Shown: positions 51,329 to 61,394 of the stretch, piece by piece
How positions within the stretch are numbered: the stretch's first letter is position 1
How the letters are laid out: each line of letters opens with the position of its first letter
Origin: Streptomyces sp. AV19
Lineage (GTDB): Bacteria > Actinomycetota > Actinomycetes > Streptomycetales > Streptomycetaceae
NCBI RefSeq assembly: GCF_015999245.1
Contig: NZ_JAEAMR010000022.1
Location: 511,891-575,890, forward strand
Length of the DNA: 64,000 nucleotides
Direction of reading: 5' to 3'
The notes under the pieces: model-generated
Told to the model about the DNA's origin: nothing
The model's input: the letters and a program-made list of their open reading frames with translations, nothing else
Databases searched by the model: none
Translations under genes and position numbers: made by a program

Positions 51329-51489
51329 GATGTCCGTTCCTCTCCGTTCGGTGACGAGGACGAAGGCCACACCATGCCAGGGCGTACCGGGACGAAGGGA
51401 GGGAGCGAACCGGCCAGAGGCGTCGCCCCGCAAGGAACAGGCCAGCGCCCGCCCCGGGTCGGGACGGGCGCCGGTGCCGGATGTCTCGG

Positions 51490-51811
51490 TTACTTCCCGG
51501 CGAGCTCCTTGAGTGCGATGTTGAGCTTGAGCACGTTGACGCGTTCCTCGCCCATGAAGCCCAGCAGCCGGCCGTCGGTGTGGTCCTTGACCAACTGCTC
51601 GACCCTGGTGGCCGGCAGGCTGTTGGCCTTGGCCACCCGCTTGGCCTGGAGCTGTGCGTACTGGGGGGAGATGTGCGGGTCGACGCCGGAGGCGGAGGCG
51701 GTGAGGGCGTCCGCGGGGATGTCCGACGGGGAGACCCCGTTGAAGGCGGCGACGTCCGCGCGGCGCTGCTTGACGCTGTCCAGCAGCACCCGGCTGTCGG
51801 CGGCCAGGTTG
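51490..51811 (-). pseudogene. kdpC: kdpC, 3' remnant
   Basis: About 107 codons of KdpC: NLAADSRVLLDSVKQRR, ADALTASASGVDPHISPQY, VKDHTDGRLLGFMGEERV, ending NIALKELAGK with TAA. The N-terminal membrane anchor and first half are missing. The sequence joins directly to truncated kdpB in a different frame near 51811. Confidence 0.85.
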
Positions 51812-53402
51812 TGCCGTCGCCGGTCATCGCGACGAGCTTGCCGCCGGCCTGCTCGCGCTTGATGAGCGCCATCTTGTCCTCGGGCGTGGCCTCCGCCAGG
51901 AAGTCGTCGACCCCGGCCTCCTGGGCGATGGACCGGGCCGTCAGCTCGTTGTCGCCCGTGATCATCACTGTCCGGATGCCCATCCGCCGCAGTTCCGCGA
52001 ACCGCTCCTGCATGCCCTCCTTGACCACGTCCTTGAGGTGGACCACGCCCAGCACCCGGGCGCCGCGGTCGTCCCGGACGGCGACCACCAGCGGGGTGCC
52101 GCCGCCGCGCGAGACCCGGGCGACGGTCTCGTGGACCTCCTCGGACACGGTCCCGCCGCCGTCGGTCACCCACTGCGCGACGGCGCCGGCCGCGCCCTTG
52201 CGGATGTGCCGCCCGTCCACGTCCACCCCGCTCATCCGCGTCTGCGCGGTGAACGGCACGAACGTCGCCCGCTCCAGCTCGCCCGCGCCGCGGGCCCGCA
52301 GCGCGTGCCGCCGCTTGGCGAGGACCACCACGGACCGTCCCTCGGGCGTCTCGTCGGCGAGCGAGGACAGCTGCGCGGCCTCGGCGAGTTCCCCGGCGCC
52401 GACCCCGGTCACGGGCAGGAACTCGGCGGCCTCCCGGTTGCCGAGCGTGATGGTGCCCGTCTTGTCGAGGAGCAGGGTGTTGACGTCGCCCGCGGCCTCG
52501 ACCGCGCGGCCGGACATCGCCAGGACGTTGCGCTGGACGAGACGGTCCATGCCCGCGATGCCGATCGCGGACAGCAGCGCGCCGATCGTGGTCGGGATCA
52601 GGGCGACGACGAGGGCCACGAGCACGACGATGCTCTGCTCGGCGTCGGCGTAGAGCGCGAACGGCTGGAGCGTGACGACCGCGATCAGGAAGACGATGGT
52701 CAGCGACGCGAGCAGGATGTTGAGCGCGATCTCGTTGGGCGTCTTCTGCCGGGCCGCGCCCTCGACGAGGGCGATCATCCGGTCGATGAACGTCTCGCCG
52801 GGCTTGGCGGTGATGGTGACGACGATGCGGTCGGAGAGCACCTTCGTACCGCCGGTGACGGCGGAGCGGTCGCCGCCCGACTCGCGGATCACCGGCGCGG
52901 ATTCACCGGTGATCGCCGACTCGTCGACGCTGGCGATGCCCTCGACGACGTCCCCGTCCCCCGGGATGACCTGCCCGGCCTCCACCAGGACGTGGTCGCC
53001 CGGCCGCAGTCCGGCGGCCGGGACCTCCTCCTCGCGGACGTCCTCCGCGCCGGGCCGCCAGTCGGCCAGGCGGCGCGCCGTGGTCTGCGTCCGGGCCCGC
53101 CGCAGGGTGTCGGCCTGGGCCTTGCCCCGGCCCTCCGCCACCGCCTCGGCGAGATTGGCGAAGACCACGGTCAGCCAGAGCCAGGCGGTGATGACCCAGG
53201 GGAAGGCGCCGGGGTTCCGCACTGCCGACAGGGTGGTCAGGACCGCCCCGACCTCGACGACGAACATCACGGGCTGACGGGCCATCCGGCGTGGATCGAG
53301 CTTGCGCAGGGCGTCGGGGAAGGAGGTGAGGAGCTGCCGGGTGTCGAGCAGGCCGGCGGCGACCCGGTGCGGCGGGCCGGCGGCGGGCGCGGTGCTGGTC
53401 AT
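51812..53402 (-). pseudogene. kdpB: kdpB, 3'-truncated P-type ATPase subunit
   Basis: KdpB is the ATPase of the Kdp K+ pump. From the ATG at 53402 (1-nt overlap with kdpA) about 530 codons are normal: transmembrane pairs, the phosphorylation site LLLDKTGTITLG, TGES and MITGDNELTARS. Homology stops at KLVAMTGDGT; the expected NDAPAL hinge and the last ~160 residues with the C-terminal membrane helices are absent. The frame then runs into kdpC sequence out of frame and continues to 51075, giving a 775-codon chimera. The pump is almost certainly non-functional. Confidence 0.88.
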
Positions 53403-55066
53403 CAGTGCAGTCCTTCCGCGAGCGGTCCCAGCGCCAGGGACGGGAAGTAGGTGAGGCCGACGACGAGGAGGATCACGGCCGTCAACAGGCCGACGAACTG
53501 CGGCCGGTGCGTCGGCAGGGTGCCGGCGGTCACGGGCACGGAGCGCTGCCGGGCCAGCCGCCCGGCCAGGGCGAGGACGAAGACCATGGGCAGGAAGCGG
53601 CCGAAGAGCATCGCCAGGCCGAGGGCCGTGTTGTACCAGACGGTGTCGGAGCCGAGGCCGGCGAAGGCCGAGCCGTTGTTGTTGGCCGCCGAGGTGAAGG
53701 CGTAGAGGACCTCGGAGAAGCCGTGCGGGCCCGCGTTGGCCATCGCCGCCCGCTCCCCGGGCAGGGCCATGGCCAGGCCCGTGCCCACCAGGACGACGGC
53801 GGGGGTGGTGAGCAGGTAGAGCGAGGCGAACCGCATCTCGCGGCTGCCGAGCTTCTTGCCGAGGTACTCGGGCGTGCGGCCGACCATGAGGCCGGCGACG
53901 AACACGGCCACGACCGCCAGGACGAGGATGCCGTACAGGCCGGAGCCCACGCCGCCGGGGGCGATCTCGCCGAGCATCATGTTGAAGATCAGCAGTCCGC
54001 CGCCGAGCGGGGTGTACGAGTCGTGGGCGGAGTCGACCGCCCCGCACGAGGTGAGCGTGGTGGAGACGGCGAAGAGCGCGGACGCCCAGACGCCGAGCCG
54101 CTGTTCCTTGCCCTCCATCATGCCGCCGGCCGCGTGCCCCGCCGAACTGGCATTGCTCTGCAGTTCGTTGACGGTGACCCCGATCACCGACACGGTCCAC
54201 AGCAGCGCCATGACGGCGAGCACCGCGTAGCCCTGGCGCCGGTCGCCGACCATGGTGCCGAAGGCGCGCGGCAGCGAGACGGAGACCACCAGCAGGAGGT
54301 AGACCTCCAGCAGGTTGGTGAACGCGGTCGGATTCTCGAAGGGGTGGGCGGAGTTGGCGCCGAAGAAGCCGCCGCCGTTGGTGCCCAGCTCCTTGATCGC
54401 CTCCTGCGAGGCCACCGGCCCGCCCGGGATGCTCTGGTGGCCGCCGGAGACGGTGGTGACGTCCTGGAAGCCGTGGAAGTTCTGGATCACCCCGCCGGCG
54501 GCGAGGACGAGCGCGAAGACGAAGGCGAGCGGCAGCAGGACCCGTACCACGATCCGGGTCAGGTCCACCCAGAAGTTGCCGACGTGGTCGGCCCGTTCGC
54601 GGGTGAACCCCCGGATGAGGGCGGCGACGACCGCGATGCCCACCGCGGCGGAGACGAAGTTCTGCACGGCGAGCCCGGCCATCTGCACCAGGTGGCCCAT
54701 CGTCGACTCGCCCGCGTACGCCTGCCAGTTGGTGTTGGTGACGAACGAGATCGCGGTGTTGAAAGCTAGATTCGGGGGGACCGGCTTCATCCCCAGCGAC
54801 AGCAGCAGATGGTCCTGCACCCGCTGGAAGCCGTACAGGAAGAGGACGGAGACAAGGGAGAAGGCCAGCACGGCCCGCAGATAGGCGGCCCAGGTCTGCT
54901 CGGTCTCCGCGTTCACCCCGCCCGCCCGGTAGGCCGGCCGCTCGACGCGCAGATGGCGGGAGGCGGTCAGGCAGCGGGCGATGTGGTCGCCCAGCGGACG
55001 GTGGGACAGGGCGAGCGCGGCCACCAGGGCCAGCACCTGCAGCCAGCCCGCGAGGGTGGCGTCCAT
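53402..55066 (-). CDS. kdpA: KdpA, potassium-binding channel subunit
   Basis: 554 aa from the ATG at 55066 (GGAGAGG upstream), full length. Ten hydrophobic spans and the four K+ selectivity loops: AISFVTNTNWQAY, ELGTNGGGFFGANSAHPFENP, STTLTSCGAVDSAHDS, and FTSAANNNGSAFAGL. Intact despite the broken downstream genes. Confidence 0.94.
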   Translation of the reverse strand: MDATLAGWLQVLALVAALALSHRPLGDHIARCLTASRHLRVERPAYRAGGVNAETEQTWAAYLRAVLAFSLVSVLFLYGFQRVQDHLLLSLGMKPVPPNLAFNTAISFVTNTNWQAYAGESTMGHLVQMAGLAVQNFVSAAVGIAVVAALIRGFTRERADHVGNFWVDLTRIVVRVLLPLAFVFALVLAAGGVIQNFHGFQDVTTVSGGHQSIPGGPVASQEAIKELGTNGGGFFGANSAHPFENPTAFTNLLEVYLLLVVSVSLPRAFGTMVGDRRQGYAVLAVMALLWTVSVIGVTVNELQSNASSAGHAAGGMMEGKEQRLGVWASALFAVSTTLTSCGAVDSAHDSYTPLGGGLLIFNMMLGEIAPGGVGSGLYGILVLAVVAVFVAGLMVGRTPEYLGKKLGSREMRFASLYLLTTPAVVLVGTGLAMALPGERAAMANAGPHGFSEVLYAFTSAANNNGSAFAGLGSDTVWYNTALGLAMLFGRFLPMVFVLALAGRLARQRSVPVTAGTLPTHRPQFVGLLTAVILLVVGLTYFPSLALGPLAEGLH

Positions 55067-55155
55067 CAGAACCTCTCCGGGAAGAGCAGGCAGTACACCA
55101 GGTACAGGACGAGGGCCACGGCCACGGCCAGCCCGACGGCGTTGTCGATGCTCAC
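55066..55155 (-). CDS. kdpF: KdpF, small stabilising membrane peptide
   Basis: 29 aa, one transmembrane helix: SIDNAVGLAVAVALVLYLV then CLLFPERF. Starts at GTG 55155 overlapping the upstream peptide gene (GTGA) and ends overlapping the kdpA start. Stabilises the KdpABC complex. Confidence 0.9.
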   Translation of the reverse strand: MSIDNAVGLAVAVALVLYLVYCLLFPERF

Positions 55156-55235
55156 AGGCGCTCGACTCCCTTGAGGGCGTAGTGGAGGAGGACGAACGCG
55201 AGGACGACGATGCCGATGAATGCCAGATCCGCCAT
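55152..55235 (-). CDS. 27-aa membrane peptide upstream of kdpF
   Basis: A single helix: ADLAFIGIVVLAFVLL then ALKGVERL. Such a short hydrophobic peptide with a charged C-terminus occurs before kdpF in actinobacteria. Its stop overlaps the kdpF GTG. No separate function is known to me. Confidence 0.75.
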   Translation of the reverse strand: MADLAFIGIVVLAFVLLHYALKGVERL

Positions 55236-55720
55236 GGGCGATGCACTCCGTGGGGTCGGAGGAAGTGGGGGGACGTGTCTTCCGGCCGGGTGGAAGGGAG
55301 TCGGGGGGTACCGGCAGCCGGGGACGAGGGACCGACCTGTTCGCGCCATCCGTAGCGAAGCGCCGGGAGACGGCCCTGGCGAGGCCCTTTGACGTTCCCC
55401 TGACACTCGGGAGCGCTTTCTTGACGACTCCTTCATTGCGTTCGATGACGTGTTCTGATCAACAGGGGCGGGCGCGGGGATATCAGGGCGGGCGCATGCA
55501 CAGCAAACCACCCTAATGGCGCGTTTCGGCGGCGGTGTCGAGGAACACGCGCGGGCGGCGGGTGACGGGGAAGTGGCTCGTTCCGGTTCCTCTCCGCCGC
55601 GTCCGCGGTGCGGCTGTGAGGGCCGGGGCTGAAGCGTCGTCAACGTCCGTCAGGGCCCCCGGCACCGTCATCAGGACGGCGCCGGGGGTCGCGGCCGTGG
55701 CCGGCCGGGTTCCGCCGGGC
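55236..55720. other. Intergenic region between the kdp operon and the second kdpD
   Basis: 485 bp, the presumed kdp promoter region. Frames crossing it are low-complexity shadows. TTGAC-type hexamers lie near 55388-55425 but no element can be assigned with confidence. Confidence 0.5.
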
Positions 55721-58252
55721 CTACGGCGCCGGAACGACGCGGTCCGCCGGCGGGCGGGCGGCCGGCAGGGAGACGACCATCGTCAGGCCGCCGCCCGGGG
55801 TGTCCTCGGGCGTGACCGTGCCGCCCATCGCCTCGGTCAGGCCCCGGGACAGCGCCAGGCCCAGCCCCAGGCCCGTCGTGTTGTCGGTGTCGCCGAGGCG
55901 CTGGAACGGGGCGAAGGCCCGCTCCAGATGGGCGGGGCTGATGCCCGGGCCGCGGTCGATGACGCGCAGTTCGACGCGCGGGCCGAGGACGCTCGCCGCC
56001 ACCGTGACCGGCCGTCCGGGAGGCGAGTGCCGGGTGGCGTTGGCGACCAGGTTGGCGATCACCCGCTCCAGCAGCGGCGGATCGGCCAGCACGTCCGGCA
56101 CGGCGTCCAGGCCCTTCGTGGTCACCGGGTCGGGCGGCGCCTCGGGCAGGGTGTCCAGCGCCAGGGGCAGCACGTCGGCGAACGCGGTCGGCTGGAGCCG
56201 CAGGGTCAGGGCGCCGGCCTGGATGCGGCTCATGTCCAGGAGGTTGTCCACCAGCCGGTTGAGCTTGGCCAGCGACTCCTCGGCGGTGGCCAGCAACTCC
56301 TCGCGGTCCTCCGGCGAGAACTCCACCTCGCGGCTGCGCAGCGAGCTGATCGCCGCCCAACTGCCCGCCAGCGGCGTGCGCAGGTCGTGGCTGACGGCGG
56401 CGAGCAGCGCGGTGCGCATCCGGTCCGCGGCCTTGACCGGCTCGACCTCGGCGACGGCCTCGGCCAGCCGGGCGTGGTCGAGCGCGGCCCGCAGGTGCGC
56501 GGCGAACGCGGTCAGGACCCGGTGCTCGGTCGCGGGCAGGGCCCGCCCGCGCAGCACCAGTTCGCTGTCGCCCACGGGCACCGCGATCTCGGGCACCCCG
56601 GCCCGTCCGCCGCCGCCCGCCCCGCGCGGACGCAACTCCGCGGTCTCCATCCCGAACGTCTCACGGGTGCGCTGCAGCAGCAACGGAACGGAGTGCTCAC
56701 CCCGCAGCACCCCGCCGGCCAAGGACGAGAGGGTCGCGGCCTCGGCGGCCGCGCTGGCGGCTCTGCGTCCCAGCCGCAGCGAACGGTCCACGACCGCGGC
56801 GACGACGACGGCGACCAGCGCGAACGCGACCAGGGCCAGGAGGTTGTCGACCCCGTGGACGGTGAAGCGGTCGGTCGGCGGGATGAAGTAGTAGTTGAGC
56901 AGCAGCGAGGCGGCCAGCGACGCGAGCAGCGCCGAGACCACCCCGCCCACGCACGCCACGGCGACCACCGCGAGCAGGAACAGCAGCGTCTCGCTGGTGA
57001 GGCTGAGATCCGGCCCGGCGGAGAGCCGCCGCAGCAGCACGGTCAGGAGGACGGGCAGGACGAGCCCGGCCACCGGGCCGCCGATCCGGCGCGCCCCGCT
57101 CAGCCGCCCGGAACCGCCCGGTCCGGGCCGCCCGCGCCCCGCCCGTTCGTGGGTGACCAGGTGGACGTCGATGTCCTCCGACCGCTCGACGACCCGCTCG
57201 CCCACCCCGCGGGTGGCGAGCCGGGCCAGCGGCCCGCGCCGGCTGACGCCGACGACCAGCTGGGTCGCGTTCTCCACCCGCGCGAACTCGACGAGCGCGG
57301 CGGGCACGTCGTCGCCGACCACCGTGTGGTAACTGCCGCCGAGGCTCTCCACCAGCCGGCGCTGGCGGGCCAGCGCGGCGGGGGAGGAGCCGACGAGCCC
57401 GTCGCTGCGGGCCACGTGGACGGCCAGCAGGTCGCCGCCGGACGAACGGGCGGCGATGCGGGCCGCCCGCCGGATCAGGGTCTCGCCCTCGGCGCCGCCG
57501 GTCAGCGCGACGACGACGCGCTCCCGGGTCTCCCACACGCCCCCGATGCGGTGCTCGCTGCGGTAGCGCTGCAACGCCTCGTCCACCCGGTCCGCGACCC
57601 ACAGCAGGGCGAGTTCGCGCAGGGCGGTGAGGTTGCCGAGCCGGAAGTAGTGCGAGAGGGCGGCGTCGATCTTCTCGGGCGGGTACACGTTGCCGTGCGC
57701 CAGCCGGCGGCGCAGCCCCTCCGGCGGCAGGTCCACCAGCTCGATCTGCCCGGCCCGGCGGACGATGTCGTCCGGCACGGTCTCCCGCTGCGGCACACCG
57801 GTGATCTTCCGCACGACGTCGTTGAGGGACTCCAGGTGCTGGACGTTGAGCGTGGTCACCACGTCGATGCCGGCCGCGAGCAGCGTCTCGACGTCCTGCC
57901 AGCGCTTGGTGTGCGGCACGCCGGGGACGTTGGTGTGCGCCAGTTCGTCGATCAGCGCCACCTCGGGACGGCGGGCCAGCACCGCGTCGAGGTCGAGCTC
58001 GGTGTACGCGGCGCCCCGGTGCGTGACCCGTCGTCGGGGCAGCAGCTCCAGGCCGACGAGCATCGCCTCGGTGCGCGGCCGCCGGTGGCACTCGGCCAGC
58101 GCCACCACCACGTCGGTGCCGCGCCGGGCCCGGCGCCGGCCCTCGTCGAGCATCCGGTAGGTCTTGCCGACGCCGGGGGCCGCCCCCAGGAAGACCTTGA
58201 GCCGGCCGGGCCTCCGGTCCGGTGTCCCGTTCGGAAGGCTGCCCTGCGCCAT
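55721..58252 (-). CDS. Second KdpD-like sensor histidine kinase
   Basis: 843 aa from the ATG at 58252, with GAGGAG upstream. Same architecture as kdpD: Walker A GAAPGVGKTYRML, VDVVTTLNVQHLES-type region, USP domain, four transmembrane helices with LLLNYYFIPPTDRF, HisKA with phospho-His622 in VSHDLRTPL, HATPase TGLGLGLALSRGL. No response regulator follows. It lies just upstream of kdpF on the same strand. Its partner may be the distant KdpE. Confidence 0.92.
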   Translation of the reverse strand: MAQGSLPNGTPDRRPGRLKVFLGAAPGVGKTYRMLDEGRRRARRGTDVVVALAECHRRPRTEAMLVGLELLPRRRVTHRGAAYTELDLDAVLARRPEVALIDELAHTNVPGVPHTKRWQDVETLLAAGIDVVTTLNVQHLESLNDVVRKITGVPQRETVPDDIVRRAGQIELVDLPPEGLRRRLAHGNVYPPEKIDAALSHYFRLGNLTALRELALLWVADRVDEALQRYRSEHRIGGVWETRERVVVALTGGAEGETLIRRAARIAARSSGGDLLAVHVARSDGLVGSSPAALARQRRLVESLGGSYHTVVGDDVPAALVEFARVENATQLVVGVSRRGPLARLATRGVGERVVERSEDIDVHLVTHERAGRGRPGPGGSGRLSGARRIGGPVAGLVLPVLLTVLLRRLSAGPDLSLTSETLLFLLAVVAVACVGGVVSALLASLAASLLLNYYFIPPTDRFTVHGVDNLLALVAFALVAVVVAAVVDRSLRLGRRAASAAAEAATLSSLAGGVLRGEHSVPLLLQRTRETFGMETAELRPRGAGGGGRAGVPEIAVPVGDSELVLRGRALPATEHRVLTAFAAHLRAALDHARLAEAVAEVEPVKAADRMRTALLAAVSHDLRTPLAGSWAAISSLRSREVEFSPEDREELLATAEESLAKLNRLVDNLLDMSRIQAGALTLRLQPTAFADVLPLALDTLPEAPPDPVTTKGLDAVPDVLADPPLLERVIANLVANATRHSPPGRPVTVAASVLGPRVELRVIDRGPGISPAHLERAFAPFQRLGDTDNTTGLGLGLALSRGLTEAMGGTVTPEDTPGGGLTMVVSLPAARPPADRVVPAP

Positions 58253-58434
58253 CGCTCGTCGCTCCTCTGCCGCCGGGCGGCACGCCGCCGCGCGGCACGA
58301 GGGGGAGCCCGTGTCGCGCGGCGGCATGCCGGAATGGTGTTCGAGAGGCCATCGTCGCTCGTCGCGGCCGTCCGATCGCCCTTCCGGGCCGCGACGTTGA
58401 CGCGATTCTGACTGCGGCGGATCCGTACGGCGGG

Positions 58435-59487
58435 TTATACGGGGGTGGCCTCGACCAGCGAGAGGACGCTCGGCTCCGCCAGCGGTGTGATCGAGGTCAG
58501 CGTGAAGCCCGTGTCGGCGAACAGCTTCCGGAGGTCCTGCTCGGTGCGCTCCCGGCCGCCCGCGTTCACCAGCATGTTGAGGTCGCTGAGGTAGTGCTGG
58601 ACGCGCACGGTCGCCGGGTCCACGACGTCCGCCAGCACCGGATCGACGGCCAGCACCCGGCCGCCTTCGGGGATGACCTTGCGGATGCCGTTGAGGATCG
58701 CCGCGCACTGGCTGTCGTTCCAGTCGTGCAGGATGCTCTTGAGCAGGTAGAGGTCCCCGCCCGCGGGGGCCGAGGCGAAGAAGTCGCCGGTCTCCAGCGC
58801 GCAGCGGCCGGCCACCCCCGCGTCCTCCAGCAGGGCGGGCGCCTGGGCCAGCCCCTCCGGGGTGTCGTAGATGACCCCGCGCAGCTCCGGGTTCTCGCGC
58901 AGGATGCCCGCGACGAGCGTTCCGTCGCCGCCGCCCACGTCGACGACGGTGCCGAAACGGGAGAAGTCGTAGTGGGAGGTGACGACTTGGGCGGTCAGCC
59001 GGGTGGACTGGCCCATCGCCCGGTTGAAGTCCGCCGAGACGTCCGGGTTTTCCTTCAGGTGGGTGAAGTAGTCGTGGCCGAAGACCTCGTCGAACGCCGG
59101 CAGTCCGGTGCGCAGGCTGTGGTCGAGCTGCTCCCAGCCGCCGTTGATGACGGAGTCGGTGTAGAGGCGGACGAGGGTGCTCATGCCCTCGGGGTTGTCG
59201 GTGCGCAGCAGCGCGCCGGCCGGGGTGAGGCGGAAGACGCCCGGCCGTTCCTCGGTGAGCAACTCCAGCCCGGCCAGGGCCCGCAGCAGGCGCAGGGTGG
59301 TGTCCGGCAGTGTGCCGCAGCGCTCCGCCACCTCGGTGGCGGTGCGGGCCCCGTCGCCCAGCACGTCCGCGACGCCCAGCCGCAGCGTGCTGGACAGCAG
59401 ACTGGAGATCATCTTTCCCCACATCAGGCCGGTGATGACCGACCGCGCGGCCCGGCCGCCGGTGGTCCGTTCCCGTTCCGACGCCAT
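58435..59487 (-). CDS. SAM-dependent O-methyltransferase
   Basis: 350 aa from the ATG at 59487, placed by AAAGGAG; an upstream ATG at 59514 has no ribosome site. N-terminal dimerisation winged helix (LRLGVADVLGDGARTATEVA) and a Rossmann domain with VVDVGGGDGTLVAGIL and the catalytic His region LKSILHDWNDSQC. Resembles polyketide and phenol O-methyltransferases, so a natural-product tailoring role is plausible. Divergent from the DHA2 exporter at 59759. Confidence 0.9.
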   Translation of the reverse strand: MASERERTTGGRAARSVITGLMWGKMISSLLSSTLRLGVADVLGDGARTATEVAERCGTLPDTTLRLLRALAGLELLTEERPGVFRLTPAGALLRTDNPEGMSTLVRLYTDSVINGGWEQLDHSLRTGLPAFDEVFGHDYFTHLKENPDVSADFNRAMGQSTRLTAQVVTSHYDFSRFGTVVDVGGGDGTLVAGILRENPELRGVIYDTPEGLAQAPALLEDAGVAGRCALETGDFFASAPAGGDLYLLKSILHDWNDSQCAAILNGIRKVIPEGGRVLAVDPVLADVVDPATVRVQHYLSDLNMLVNAGGRERTEQDLRKLFADTGFTLTSITPLAEPSVLSLVEATPV

Positions 59488-59672
59488 CGTGTGGCTCCTT
59501 TCGGGGTGCGCCATGGTGAGATTCCCAATGTCGCATCGGTGAAGTAAGGGAACACTAAGTCGGGTCGATCGGTCTGTGCAACGGGCCTCTGGAACTACGA
59601 CCTCCGCAGGTCGGCCCGGCTCAAGGCGCCGGGGCGGGACGGTGGTTGCGGCCCCCGGTGCCGATCTTCCGC

Positions 59673-59693
59673 CTTGACGTCAAGCGCGCTTGA
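59673..59693. promoter_or_regulatory. Two overlapping palindromes, candidate operator
   Basis: CTTGACGTCAAG (59673-59684) and TCAAGCGCGCTTGA (59680-59693) are both perfect palindromes sharing TCAAG. The first contains TTGACG, a -35-like hexamer. Located 66 bp before the exporter ATG. A TetR- or MarR-type site is likely, but no such regulator gene is adjacent. Confidence 0.55.
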
Positions 59694-59758
59694 ACTTCTA
59701 CGGTCGCCTCCGTCCCGGCCGCATCAGCGGCTCTTCGCGTCAGGAAAGGGGCTTTGCC

Positions 59759-61288
59759 ATGAGCAATTTCAGGAGAGCCGCCCCGGCGAGATCCGGCACC
59801 GCGCTCACCCTCGCCGTCGTGCTCCTCGGCGTCCTCGTCGTCCCCATGTCCCTCTCCGGCGCGGCCGTCGCGCTGCCCGGCATCGGCGAGGACCTCAACA
59901 CCTCGGGCGCGCCGCTGATGTGGGTGGTCAACGTCTACAACCTGCTGTTCGCCGCTGTGACGCTGGTCGCGGGGTCGCTGTCGGACGTCCACGGCCGCCG
60001 CCGGGTCTTCGTCCTCGGCGGCGTCCTGTTCACCGCAGGCTCGCTGGCGAGCGCGCTCGCCCCGCACGTCCTCGTCCTCGACCTGGCCCGCGCGGTCGCC
60101 GGAACCGGCGCCGCGGGCGTGCTGGCGAGCTCCGGGGCGATCCTGGCGACGACGTTCGAGGGGGCGGCGCGCACGCGGGCGTTCGCGGCGCTGGGGACGG
60201 TCGTGGGGATCGGGGTCGCCCTGGGGCCCACCCTGTCCGGATGGCTGATCGGCGGCCTCGGCTGGCGCGCCGGCTTCCTGGCCCACGCCGTGGTCCTGGG
60301 CGTCGTCCTCCTCGGCGCCGCCAGGATGCCCGAGTCCCGCGCCCCCGGGCGCCCGCGTACCGACCGGGCGGGCGTGGCCACCTTCGTCCTCGGCCTCGGC
60401 GCCGTGATCACCGGCCTTGTCCAGGGCTCCGAGAACGGCTGGACCAGCCCGCTCGTCGTCGATTCCCTCGCCCTTGGCGGCCTCCTGCTGGTGGTCTTCG
60501 CCGCCGTCGAGCGACGCAGCGCGCACCCCGTGCTGGACCTGTCGTTGATCCGCAACCGTCGCTTCGGCGCCTGGTGCCTGGGCACCCTGGTCGTCTCCGG
60601 GGGCTTCATCGGCACCCTCACGTTCCTGCCGACCTACCTCCAGGGCGCGTGCGGTCAGTCGGCGGCCGAGGCAGGACTGACCATGTTGCTGATGACGGTC
60701 CCCGTGCTCGTCGTCCCGCCGATCGGCGGATGGCTCGTCAACCGCGGCGCCCCGCCCTCGCTGCTGATGGCCGCCGCCCTCCTGCTCATCGCCGGCGGCA
60801 GCGCCTGGCTGACCGTCCTGCGGCCCGACATCGGCGCCGGGGCCCTGGCCGGCCCCCTGATCGCCATCGGCACCGGCATGGGCGTGGCCTTCGGCATCAC
60901 CGACGGCCAGGCGATGCGCCACGTCGAATCCGCCCGCGCGGGCATGGCCGCGGGCTTCCTCAACACGGTCCGCGGCGCCGCCGAGGCGCTCGTCCTCGCG
61001 GTCTTCGGTGCCCTGCTGGCCGGACTCGTCCGCGCCCGGGTCGGCTCGGACCGCCTCGCCAAGGAGATCACCGCAGGGAACCTGCCGGACGGCCCCCGCC
61101 ACGACGTCCTCGCCCAGCACCTCACCGGCGCCTGGCACACCGCCCTGTGGGGCGTGGCGGGCGCCTGCGTCCTGGGCGGCCTCGCCGTCGTCGCCCTGCT
61201 GTCGGGGCATTCCGCGGCAGACGCCCCCGCCCCCGCGGAGCGCCGGCAACGCATCCCACGTCCCCCGACGGTGTCCGGCCGCAAGTGA
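59759..61288 (+). CDS. DHA2-family drug exporter (MFS)
   Basis: 509 aa from the ATG at 59759, AGGAAAGGGG upstream. About fourteen transmembrane helices; motif A GSLSDVHGRRRVFVLGG, motif C in GVALGPTLSGWLIGGLG. Proton-driven multidrug or antibiotic efflux, with no substrate evidence. Divergent partner of the O-methyltransferase gene. Confidence 0.92.
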   Translation: MSNFRRAAPARSGTALTLAVVLLGVLVVPMSLSGAAVALPGIGEDLNTSGAPLMWVVNVYNLLFAAVTLVAGSLSDVHGRRRVFVLGGVLFTAGSLASALAPHVLVLDLARAVAGTGAAGVLASSGAILATTFEGAARTRAFAALGTVVGIGVALGPTLSGWLIGGLGWRAGFLAHAVVLGVVLLGAARMPESRAPGRPRTDRAGVATFVLGLGAVITGLVQGSENGWTSPLVVDSLALGGLLLVVFAAVERRSAHPVLDLSLIRNRRFGAWCLGTLVVSGGFIGTLTFLPTYLQGACGQSAAEAGLTMLLMTVPVLVVPPIGGWLVNRGAPPSLLMAAALLLIAGGSAWLTVLRPDIGAGALAGPLIAIGTGMGVAFGITDGQAMRHVESARAGMAAGFLNTVRGAAEALVLAVFGALLAGLVRARVGSDRLAKEITAGNLPDGPRHDVLAQHLTGAWHTALWGVAGACVLGGLAVVALLSGHSAADAPAPAERRQRIPRPPTVSGRK

Positions 61289-61394
61289 GGCACAGCCTCT
61301 TCGCATAGGGTGGCCCCTTCGGCACTCCCTGCTCCGCGGGGGGTACGGAGCCGTCCGCGGACCGGGCGGGCGGTGGTCGAGGTAAGGAGTGGAT

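Noticed and set aside
51075..53402. KdpB as a normal full-length 775-codon gene
   Set aside because: Residues after TGDGT are out-of-frame kdpC and Cys-rich-gene sequence; the length is accidental.
55721..59536. 1271-codon frame reading through kdpD2 into the methyltransferase region
   Set aside because: Upstream half is the methyltransferase gene in the wrong frame; real start is the ATG at 58252 with its own ribosome site.
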